Positions 1 to 6,915 of a stretch of 39,965 bases of DNA are shown here, piece after piece (position 1 is the stretch's first letter; each line of letters begins with the position of its first letter). Where the stretch lies: positions 64,721 to 104,685 of the forward strand of contig JACPPH010000005.1 of assembly GCA_016191105.1 (NCBI GenBank), in the 5' to 3' direction. The notes under the pieces are model-generated. The model was given only the letters and a program-made list of their open reading frames with translations. It searched no databases and was not told the origin of the DNA. Source of the DNA: Candidatus Saccharibacteria bacterium (GTDB taxonomy: Bacteria; Patescibacteriota; Saccharimonadia; CAILAD01; BJGX01). A program made the position numbers and the translations under genes.

Positions 1-2073
1 AGCATTAATCCTAACGATATTCGAGCCGAGGTAGAGAACTATCTAAGCTCACAGACTTACCAACAAGAAGATGGCCGGCCTACTGCTACAACTGGGGCTA
101 AAACCAACACCAAAACCCCAGCGCTTGATCATTTTGCGATTGATTTAACTCAAAAAGCCCGCGACGACAAGCTCGATCCTATGATAGGTCGCGAAAACCA
201 GTTAGAGCGAATGATCTCAATTTTGAATCGCCGTACCAAAAACAATCCGGTTCTAATAGGCGAGCCAGGTGTAGGCAAAACCGCTATTGTTGAAGGGCTG
301 GCCAAGCGAATTGTTGATGAGCAGGTGCCCGACATGCTGTTGGGTAAGCGCATTATGATGCTCGACATGGCTTCTATAATTGCTGGCACCAAATTTCGCG
401 GTGAATTTGAAGAGCGGCTCAAGAAGGTAATCGACGAGGCTACCTCCGACGAAACGGTCGTATTATTTATTGATGAGTTGCATAACGTTGTAGGTGCTGG
501 TTCGGCCGAAGGGGCAATAGACGCTGCCAACATATTAAAGCCGGCTCTAGCTCGGGGCGAGGTTCAAACCATTGGCGCCACCACGCTCGACGAGTATCGT
601 AAATATATCGAGAAAGATAGTGCCTTGGAGCGCCGATTCCAACCGGTGGTTGTGCCCGAGGCCACGCTCGAAGAAACCATTGCGGTACTTGAAGGTTTGC
701 GACCGCGCTACGAAGAGTTTCACCAAGTTAAAATTAGCGATGAGGCTATTAAACAAGCGGCTGAGCTGGCCAAACGCTATATTTCCGACCGGTTCTTGCC
801 CGATAAGGCTATCGACCTAGTCGACGAGGCCTCGGCTCAAGCTCGCATTAAGCGCGGTACCAGCACCAAAAAAGACAAAGGCTTAGATGGCAAGTTAAGT
901 GATGTTATGAGCAAAATCGATGACGCCGTATACAACCAAGATTTCGAATATGCCGCCAAACTCAAGGCCGAGGCCAGTCTGCTCGAGCAAAAGATCAATA
1001 AAGCTACTGCTACTCTCAATAAAGCCAGCGTAACAGTTACGGCCGAAGATGTGGCCGCAGTTATTTCTCAGAGCACCGGTATTCCAATTACCAAACTTAT
1101 TAAGTTCGAAACCGAGGCTTTGCGCAAGCTCGAAGCCAATCTAAAAGCTAATGTGATTGGCCAAGATGAGGCCGTCGAAGCCGTTGCCAAGGCCATTCGC
1201 CGCTCGCGCACCGGCATCGCCGACGCCAACCGACCAATCGGTAGCTTCATATTCCTAGGGCCCACAGGCGTGGGTAAAACCGAGCTAGCCCGAGTTTTGG
1301 CCGAAGAGTTGTTCCACGATAAAGATGCCATGATTAAGGTCGATATGAGTGAATTCATGGAAAAGCACAATGTGTCTAGGCTGGTGGGCGCACCAGCTGG
1401 TTATGTGGGTTACGACGAGGGCGGCCAACTAACCGAAAAAGTTCGGCGCAAACCTTACAGCCTAATTCTGTTCGACGAGATCGAAAAAGCTCACCCCGAT
1501 GTGTTTAACATGCTGCTGCAGATACTAGAAGATGGCCAGCTGACAGACGCCAAAGGCCGCAAGGTGGATTTTCGCAACACCATCATAATCATGACCAGCA
1601 ACGTTGGTGCCAAGCAATTACACGAAGAGGCTCGCATTGGTTTTGCTACCGATACCATTGCCGAAGAAAAGAAGCTCGAGAAGTTTCATGAGCACATGCA
1701 AAAGACCATTAAGCAAGAGCTAAAGAAAAGTTTCCGACCGGAGTTCTTAAACCGCATCGATCACATTGTGATCTTTAAGGCTCTAAGTAAACTCGACATT
1801 CGTAAGATTATAGACCTGCAGCTCAACGACCTGCGAGCTCGCCTAGAATCTAAAGAGGTTAGTGCTAAATTCAGCGAGCCTCTTAAAAAGCTCCTTCTTA
1901 AAGAGGGCTACGATGCCGAAAACGGTGCCCGCCCCATGCGCCGAGCGATTCAAAGACTCATCGAAGACCGCATTGCTACCGAGATGATAGAAGGCTTTAT
2001 TAAGCCGGGCGATACCGTGGCCCTCTCGGCCAAAGGCGACGAAGTCGAACTCAAAGTCGCTGCTGGCGTATAA
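1..2073 (+). CDS. clpC: ClpC-type AAA+ unfoldase, 5' end cut by the window
   Basis: ATP-driven protein unfoldase that feeds substrates to ClpP, whose gene lies 18.6 kb downstream. The reading frame is open from base 1, so the N-terminal repeat domain and true start lie outside; the internal ATG at 181 is inside the first AAA domain and is not the start. Visible: first Walker A GEPGVGKT (nt 259-282) with sensor region LFIDELHNVVGAG; a UVR-like coiled middle segment (nt about 880-1010) typical of ClpC rather than ClpB; second Walker A GPTGVGKT (nt 1258-1281), Walker B LILFDEIEKAH, and a C-terminal D2 small domain. No ctsR or mcsAB is seen nearby. The identification is secure; the choice of ClpC over ClpA/E rests on the UVR segment. 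Confidence 0.95.
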   Translation, partial: SINPNDIRAEVENYLSSQTYQQEDGRPTATTGAKTNTKTPALDHFAIDLTQKARDDKLDPMIGRENQLERMISILNRRTKNNPVLIGEPGVGKTAIVEGLAKRIVDEQVPDMLLGKRIMMLDMASIIAGTKFRGEFEERLKKVIDEATSDETVVLFIDELHNVVGAGSAEGAIDAANILKPALARGEVQTIGATTLDEYRKYIEKDSALERRFQPVVVPEATLEETIAVLEGLRPRYEEFHQVKISDEAIKQAAELAKRYISDRFLPDKAIDLVDEASAQARIKRGTSTKKDKGLDGKLSDVMSKIDDAVYNQDFEYAAKLKAEASLLEQKINKATATLNKASVTVTAEDVAAVISQSTGIPITKLIKFETEALRKLEANLKANVIGQDEAVEAVAKAIRRSRTGIADANRPIGSFIFLGPTGVGKTELARVLAEELFHDKDAMIKVDMSEFMEKHNVSRLVGAPAGYVGYDEGGQLTEKVRRKPYSLILFDEIEKAHPDVFNMLLQILEDGQLTDAKGRKVDFRNTIIIMTSNVGAKQLHEEARIGFATDTIAEEKKLEKFHEHMQKTIKQELKKSFRPEFLNRIDHIVIFKALSKLDIRKIIDLQLNDLRARLESKEVSAKFSEPLKKLLLKEGYDAENGARPMRRAIQRLIEDRIATEMIEGFIKPGDTVALSAKGDEVELKVAAGV

Positions 2074-2074
2074 T
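2069..2074 (+). promoter_or_regulatory. -10 box TATAAT overlapping the clpC stop codon
   Basis: TATAAT lies exactly 6 nt before the ATG of the flavin reductase, so a transcript started here would begin at the start codon. There is no Shine-Dalgarno. No good -35 is seen. Confidence 0.5.
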
Positions 2075-2080
2075 AGCAAA

Positions 2081-2635
2081 ATGAAAATTTTAATACTGTC
2101 GGGCAGCGCTCGGCCAAAATCACACACAGTTGCTCTTGCCAAGGCAGTAGCTAATGAAATTAAGAAACAGGATGGTGAAGTTGAACTAATAGACTTAGCT
2201 GAACTCGATTTGCCGCCTGCCAACCCCGAGTTTCACAAGGATCCATTGAAGAATCCTGATCCAAAAGTTGTTGAGCTAGCCAAAAAAGCCAACGAGGCCG
2301 ATGGCTTTATGCTTTTGAGCCCCGTCTACCACAATTCTTATTCGGGTAAGCTTAAAAACGCCTTAGACAACTTAGCAATTGCACAATTTGCCGGTAAACC
2401 CATGGCTTTTGGCGCCCAGGGCGGCAACCGCACAACCCAGCCGATAGATCAGCTAAGGATAGTGGCCCGAGGCTTAAATGCAATCGGTCTTCCTTCGCAA
2501 GTCTGTGCGACCGAGGAAGATTTTGAAGAAACCGATAACGGCTTTGAGCTTACTAACAAAAAAATCAAGGAACGTGTAGAGGGAGTAGCTAAAAGGCTTG
2601 TAGAAACCACAGAACTGTTTAAGGGCTACAATTAG
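2081..2635 (+). CDS. NAD(P)H-dependent FMN reductase family flavoprotein
   Basis: 184-residue flavodoxin-like protein, expected to transfer electrons from NAD(P)H to FMN or to quinone/azo substrates in the cytosol. The N-terminal strand and phosphate loop ILILSGSARPKSHT bind FMN phosphate. SPVYHNSYSGKLKNALD matches the family flavin/substrate loop, and the GAQGGNR segment matches the second flavin loop. Length is typical of the SsuE/azoreductase-like family. It starts 7 nt after the clpC stop with no Shine-Dalgarno; a TATAAT box suggests its own leaderless transcript. Its stop overlaps the GTG of the next gene by one base, so the two are co-translated. The exact substrate cannot be told. Confidence 0.88.
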   Translation: MKILILSGSARPKSHTVALAKAVANEIKKQDGEVELIDLAELDLPPANPEFHKDPLKNPDPKVVELAKKANEADGFMLLSPVYHNSYSGKLKNALDNLAIAQFAGKPMAFGAQGGNRTTQPIDQLRIVARGLNAIGLPSQVCATEEDFEETDNGFELTNKKIKERVEGVAKRLVETTELFKGYN

Positions 2636-2943
2636 TGAGACCAACGTCTATAGACCACATAGCAATCTATGTAAGTGATCTAGGTAAAGCTAAGAAGTTT
2701 TTTCAAGACCTTGGGCTAGAAGTTGATGGCACGTATGGCGATGAGGTTTTCTTTCGAATTGGCAAACAAAAACTTGCTATATTTAAAGGCAACAACACCG
2801 ACCAGACGGTCAATCACATTGCGATTAGTGTGGGGGATTTCGAAGAAACTATAGCTCATTTAAACAAGTTAGGGTATAAGGTCTACGACTCTGATATGGT
2901 AGATGGTCCCGATGGGATTCACATACAAATTGTAAAGAGATGA
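2635..2943 (+). CDS. VOC-superfamily (glyoxalase/bleomycin-resistance fold) protein
   Basis: 102 residues starting at GTG, whose G is the last base of the preceding TAG stop. IDHIAIYVSDLGKAKKFFQD at the N-terminus and VNHIAISVGDFEETIAHLNK in the middle are the two beta-alpha-beta-beta-beta modules of a VOC fold; the C-terminus GPDGIHIQIVKR carries the usual last strand. Candidate metal ligands are the His in each module and a C-terminal acid or His. The family includes glyoxalase I, methylmalonyl-CoA epimerase and resistance proteins; the length is that of a single-domain dimeric member. Specific activity is unknown. It ends in TGA, one of the proofs that UGA is a stop here. Confidence 0.82.
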   Translation: MRPTSIDHIAIYVSDLGKAKKFFQDLGLEVDGTYGDEVFFRIGKQKLAIFKGNNTDQTVNHIAISVGDFEETIAHLNKLGYKVYDSDMVDGPDGIHIQIVKR

Positions 2944-2953
2944 CATTCGCTTA

Positions 2954-2982
2954 TTGTTCGTATAAATGGATTGTAGTATACT
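2954..2982 (+). promoter_or_regulatory. radA promoter TTGTTC-17-TATACT
   Basis: TTGTTC at 2954-2959 and TATACT at 2977-2982 are 17 bp apart. The start point would be near 2989, giving a leader of about 75 nt that holds the stem-loop at 3006-3057. Confidence 0.7.
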
Positions 2983-3005
2983 AAAAAAAGTAAACAGGAA
3001 GTTAT

Positions 3006-3057
3006 CGTTCGAGACTTGCCGAGAACTACCTTGCCATAGTTCTCGCTTTGCTCGAAC
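3006..3057 (+). promoter_or_regulatory. nested stem-loop in the radA leader
   Basis: Outer arms GTTCGAG (3007-3013) and CTCGAAC (3051-3057) enclose inner arms CGAGAACTA (3020-3028) and TAGTTCTCG (3037-3045) with an 8-nt loop. It ends 6 nt before the first ATG of radA, where no Shine-Dalgarno is present, so it could affect initiation. No known riboswitch is recognised. Confidence 0.5.
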
Positions 3058-3062
3058 AATAG

Positions 3063-4403
3063 ATGCTTATGGCCAAGCCAACCAGTCAATTTGTATGCCA
3101 AAATTGCGGCGCCACTTACTCTAAGTGGAGTGGCAAGTGCATGCAGTGCGGTGCGTGGGATAGTTTAGTCGAAGAGGCTATAGCTATGCCAATAGGGGGT
3201 AGCAAAACTAGTGCCAAGCCAATTAAGCCAACAAAGCTCAGTGCTGTCGGCAGTCAAAAACAAGCTCGCTTTAGCACCGACCTAAGTGAGGTCGATACGG
3301 TTTTGGGTGGCGGCATTGTGCCGGGAAGTTTAATCTTGCTAGCTGGCGACCCAGGTATTGGCAAAAGTACATTGGTGCTACAAGTAGCGGCACATCTGAG
3401 TAAAAACAAGTCGGTACTCTATGTGAGCGGCGAGGAGTCGGCCGGCCAAATTAAAATGCGAGCTGATCGCATAAAAGGCATTAAGCCTAACTTTGACTTT
3501 GTAAGCAGTACCGATCTCGACTCGGTATTGGCTAGCGTGCAAGCTAGCGATTATGACTTGGTAGTCTTGGATTCCATACAGACCATGAACACTGGCCTGA
3601 GCGCTTCGGCAGCTGGTACTGTTAGCCAAATCACCAATGCCGCGGCTGCCATAATGAATGTTGGCAAAAGTACCAATACGAGCTTTGTAATCATTGGCCA
3701 CGTAACCAAAGAGGGCAACTTGGCCGGACCACGCCTGCTCGAGCATTTAGTGGACACAGTACTGTATCTTGAGGGTGAAAAATACGGAGCCTTCAAAGTA
3801 CTCAAGTCGGTAAAGAACCGGTTTGGTAGTACTAATGAGGTTGGAATACTGGAGATGACAGACTCGGGTCTAAAAGCCGTAGGTAACCCAAGCCAGCACC
3901 TACTGCAAGAGCGTTCACAGGCACCTGGTAGTGCCATATTCGCTACCATGGAGGGCAGCCGACCCCTACTTGTTGAGGTGCAGGCCTTGGTGAGCCCAAG
4001 CGTGTTTGGCTACCCCAAACGCTCGGCTGTAGGCATTGATTTAAATAGGCTAAGTTTGTTAGCGGCAGTAGCAACTAAGCGTGGCGGCATCAACTTGAGC
4101 ACGAGCGACATTTATGTTAACATCGTAGGCGGTCTACGGATTACCGAGCCCGCAATTGATCTGGCAATTATTTTGAGCATTGCTTCGGCAAGTAAAAATG
4201 TCATTATAGATTCTAAAACTGTGGTATTTGGCGAAGTGGGTTTAAGCGGCGAAGTCCGTTCTGTCCACATGGCCGACCGTAGGATATCTGAGGCCAAAAA
4301 ACTTGGCTTTAGCCAGGCCATTGTGCCGCCGCAGATCAGGTCTGTCGGAGCACACAGCGCCAAATCGATCGTCGAGGCGATCAAGCTTATCTCTAAAAAA
4401 TAA
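3063..4403 (+). CDS. radA: DNA repair protein RadA
   Basis: 446 residues. RadA is a hexameric ATP-dependent helicase that drives branch migration of RecA recombination intermediates. Domains in order: N-terminal C4 zinc finger (C12, C15, C26, C29); RecA-like ATPase with Walker A GDPGIGKST (95-103) and Walker B LVVLDSIQ (166-173); the diagnostic RadA motif KNRFG (251-255); and a C-terminal Lon-protease-like domain (about 280-446). An ATG two codons in (3069) is an equally plausible start; no Shine-Dalgarno separates them. A promoter and leader hairpin precede it. The PIN-TRAM gene follows after 19 nt, the same radA-yacL order as in many Gram-positive genomes. Confidence 0.96.
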   Translation: MLMAKPTSQFVCQNCGATYSKWSGKCMQCGAWDSLVEEAIAMPIGGSKTSAKPIKPTKLSAVGSQKQARFSTDLSEVDTVLGGGIVPGSLILLAGDPGIGKSTLVLQVAAHLSKNKSVLYVSGEESAGQIKMRADRIKGIKPNFDFVSSTDLDSVLASVQASDYDLVVLDSIQTMNTGLSASAAGTVSQITNAAAAIMNVGKSTNTSFVIIGHVTKEGNLAGPRLLEHLVDTVLYLEGEKYGAFKVLKSVKNRFGSTNEVGILEMTDSGLKAVGNPSQHLLQERSQAPGSAIFATMEGSRPLLVEVQALVSPSVFGYPKRSAVGIDLNRLSLLAAVATKRGGINLSTSDIYVNIVGGLRITEPAIDLAIILSIASASKNVIIDSKTVVFGEVGLSGEVRSVHMADRRISEAKKLGFSQAIVPPQIRSVGAHSAKSIVEAIKLISKK

Positions 4404-4422
4404 CAGAAAGGACTGTCTCCCT

Positions 4423-5421
4423 GTGATTATATTTATTGCTGTAGCTTTAGCGGTACTCTTGTTTGCTTACCTGGCAGTTAAACTGTTGCAGCTTAAGCCA
4501 CAAAAACTTGTACTAGTGATAATTGGCTTTGTAACCGGCTCATTAGTGGGCGCGCTATTTTCGGTGCCGCTATCGCGCCTGCCCGATCCTTACGGTAATG
4601 TCTTGCCAATAACTGTTACAGCTCTCTCGGCGCTCACTTTTGTGTTTGTGTTCTACTCCCAACACAACAACCTAAGTCAGCTCTTGCCAAAGTTTGGCAA
4701 AAAGCAGTCACCAACCGAGGGCGATCAAACAAAAGCCAAAAGCCAAATATTGGTAGACACCAGTGCAATCATTGATGGTCGAATTGCCGACATCACCAAA
4801 ACTGGCTTTGTACCTGGTAAGCTTTTGGTGCCGCGATTTGTGCTGGCCGAACTGCAAAATATTGCCGACAGCGAGGATTCCATGCGCCGCAGTCGCGGCC
4901 GCCGCGGCCTAGAGATGCTTAACATGATGCGGCAAAACCCGAGCGTAGAACTTGATATTGTTGAAGAAGACCCCAAAGATGTTAAGGAGGTTGATCACAA
5001 GCTGGTGCACTTGGCTCGGCGCTATGGCACGGACATTTTAACAACCGACTACAATCTTAATAGAGTTGCAACCATCGAATCTGTAAAAGTTTTGAATATT
5101 AATGAGCTAGCTAATTCTATCCGCCCCGTGGTCTTGCCGGGCGAAGAAATGCTGGTTAAAGTAGTTCAGCCGGGCAAAGAGAAGAATCAGGGCGTTGGCT
5201 ACCTACCAGATGGCACCATGATAGTTGTGGAAAACGGCGATAAACTAATAGGCAAAGAGGTTAAGACAGAGGTCACTAGGATATTTCAGACTGTTGCTGG
5301 CAAGATGATATTTGCAACCCCCATGAGCGCCAAAAGCCAAGTCAAAAACGGTCAGTCTGGGCAAGCGCCAAAACCGCCAAAGGCTAGCTCCAAAAATCGA
5401 CCAACAAACAGCCATAAATAA
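4423..5421 (+). CDS. YacL-like membrane PIN-TRAM protein
   Basis: 332 residues from GTG 4423, chosen because AGAAAGGA ends about 10 nt upstream and because an earlier in-frame ATG would lie inside radA. Three or so N-terminal hydrophobic segments (first at residues 2-20, then about 29-50 and 57-75) are followed by a linker, a PIN nuclease domain starting ILVDTSAIIDGRIADI with the catalytic-type acidic residues, and a C-terminal TRAM RNA-binding domain containing GVGYLPDGTMIVVENG. This architecture is YacL (PIN and TRAM domain). It is probably a membrane-anchored RNase acting on RNA; the target is unknown. The adjacency to radA supports the family call. Confidence 0.88.
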   Translation: MIIFIAVALAVLLFAYLAVKLLQLKPQKLVLVIIGFVTGSLVGALFSVPLSRLPDPYGNVLPITVTALSALTFVFVFYSQHNNLSQLLPKFGKKQSPTEGDQTKAKSQILVDTSAIIDGRIADITKTGFVPGKLLVPRFVLAELQNIADSEDSMRRSRGRRGLEMLNMMRQNPSVELDIVEEDPKDVKEVDHKLVHLARRYGTDILTTDYNLNRVATIESVKVLNINELANSIRPVVLPGEEMLVKVVQPGKEKNQGVGYLPDGTMIVVENGDKLIGKEVKTEVTRIFQTVAGKMIFATPMSAKSQVKNGQSGQAPKPPKASSKNRPTNSHK

Positions 5422-5435
5422 TAGCCCAAAAACGG

Positions 5436-5441
5436 TATAAT
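5436..5441 (+). promoter_or_regulatory. -10 box TATAAT for the ABC permease gene
   Basis: Six nt separate TATAAT from the ATG at 5448; no Shine-Dalgarno is present. This predicts a leaderless mRNA. No clear -35. Confidence 0.55.
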
Positions 5442-5447
5442 AAGCTT

Positions 5448-6197
5448 ATGTGGTATTCACATAAGCTACATACTCATAGGTTGCAATCAAGTCCAAAGGC
5501 CGCCCGGCGACACATACTCATAAGTTTTGTGTTTATAGCCACAATCTTAATTATTCTATTTATATTGGCTCAGACAGGGTCAATTAATTGGCCGCAGTTT
5601 TTGTATTTCTTTGTCTCGAGTGCAATTAATGTGGCTATTGCCTATGTTATTGCGGCCATACTCGCATTGGCATTGGCTTTGGGCATAACTCGTAGCAAGA
5701 TTTTAGAATCACTTTTTTTACCGATTCTAGATGTTGCCCAAAGCTTTCCGACCTTTGCGCTTATACCGGTGTTACTAGTACTATTTGGTAGGACACGCTG
5801 GGTGGTGATAACGTTTTTGGTTGTCACCATAATCTGGCCGATTGTATTTACACTTATAACCGCCATTAAGACTGAACGCCAAGACCTGGCCGATGCCGCT
5901 ACTATTTACGGAGCCAAGGGCGTAAGCAGGTTTTTGCACTTTCGCTTGCCAGAGATTTTCCCTAGCTTTATTACAGGGTCGATTATTGGCTGGGGGGAGG
6001 CCTGGGAAGCATTAATTGGGGCTGAGATTATTGTCCAAATTGCTGGGATTGGGCACTATTTGAATGGTCTGGGCGCAAGCGGGAACGTGCTGACGTTGAC
6101 ATTGGCAATAACTATGTATCTGTTCTTGATATTCATATTCAACCAGGTGATTTGGCTACCACTACTCAACTATAGTTCGAGGTATCAAAATGACTGA
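5448..6197 (+). CDS. ABC importer permease, SsuC/TauC/NrtB-like
   Basis: 249-residue integral membrane protein with about six hydrophobic helices, the first at residues 24-42. The EAA cytoplasmic loop that docks on the ATPase is visible as DLADAATIYGAKGVSRFLHF followed by RLPEIFPSF. Such permeases import nitrate, sulfonates, taurine, thiamine precursors or similar small organics. Its last 8 bases overlap the ATPase gene, so the pair is an operon. No periplasmic binding protein gene is adjacent, so the substrate is open. The first about 20 residues are basic and hydrophilic. Confidence 0.88.
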   Translation: MWYSHKLHTHRLQSSPKAARRHILISFVFIATILIILFILAQTGSINWPQFLYFFVSSAINVAIAYVIAAILALALALGITRSKILESLFLPILDVAQSFPTFALIPVLLVLFGRTRWVVITFLVVTIIWPIVFTLITAIKTERQDLADAATIYGAKGVSRFLHFRLPEIFPSFITGSIIGWGEAWEALIGAEIIVQIAGIGHYLNGLGASGNVLTLTLAITMYLFLIFIFNQVIWLPLLNYSSRYQND

Positions 6198-6915
6198 CCA
6201 AATTTTGATAGAGAACATAAGCAAAACATTTACCCAGAACGGCGTAAATAACAAGATTTTGCACAACATAAACCTAAAGGTTCATCCGGGTGAATTTGTT
6301 TGTATAGTTGGTGCCTCAGGAGCCGGTAAGTCTACCCTGTTAAAGGTGCTGACGGGTTTAGAAAAGCCGTCGAGTGGAACGATTTTGGGCATGCCCAAGG
6401 CTGTTGGCTTTGTATTCCAAAACTTTGCCTTGTTCCCATGGCTCGATGTGGCCAGCAACATTGGCTTTGGCTTAAAAATGCAAGGCCAAAAACCGCAAGT
6501 AATTGCCAATATTGCCCATCGCCAGATTGATCGCATGGGCTTGGGTGGTTTTGCTAATGCCCACCCCAAAGAGCTATCGGGTGGCATGAGGCAGCGGGTT
6601 GGCATTGCCAGGGCACTGGCGGTGAGCCCCGAAGTTTTGGTGCTCGACGAACCATTTAGTAGCCTCGATGAAATTACGGCTAAAGCTTTACGCCAAGATC
6701 TTTTGCAGATATGGCGGGTCGAAAAACCAGCCAAAACAATAATCATGGTAACCCATTTAATAGAAGAGGCCGTGGAGCTGGCCGACACAATTGTGGTAAT
6801 GGATCATGACCCTGGGCGGATTAAGAAAATAATTTCTAATAACTTAAACAGGCCACGCAACTTACGCAGCTCAGAGGCCTATAGAATTATTGATAATGTA
6901 ACTAATCTTATTTAA
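6190..6915 (+). CDS. ABC importer ATPase, SsuB/TauB/NrtD-like
   Basis: 241 residues. All ATPase motifs are intact: Walker A GASGAGKST (41-49), Q-loop Q77, signature LSGGMRQR (129-136), Walker B VLVLDEP (149-155), D-loop SSLD and switch His189. The sequence type matches nitrate/sulfonate/taurine importers and pairs with the overlapping permease. It should power uptake from the cytoplasmic face. Its stop codon shares bases 6913-6914 with the stop of the convergent PBP gene. Confidence 0.93.
   Translation: MTDQILIENISKTFTQNGVNNKILHNINLKVHPGEFVCIVGASGAGKSTLLKVLTGLEKPSSGTILGMPKAVGFVFQNFALFPWLDVASNIGFGLKMQGQKPQVIANIAHRQIDRMGLGGFANAHPKELSGGMRQRVGIARALAVSPEVLVLDEPFSSLDEITAKALRQDLLQIWRVEKPAKTIIMVTHLIEEAVELADTIVVMDHDPGRIKKIISNNLNRPRNLRSSEAYRIIDNVTNLI

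Noticed and set aside
4303-4422. Earlier ATG start for the PIN-TRAM gene
   Set aside because: It would overlap 100 bp of radA; GTG 4423 has a Shine-Dalgarno and starts at the first hydrophobic segment.
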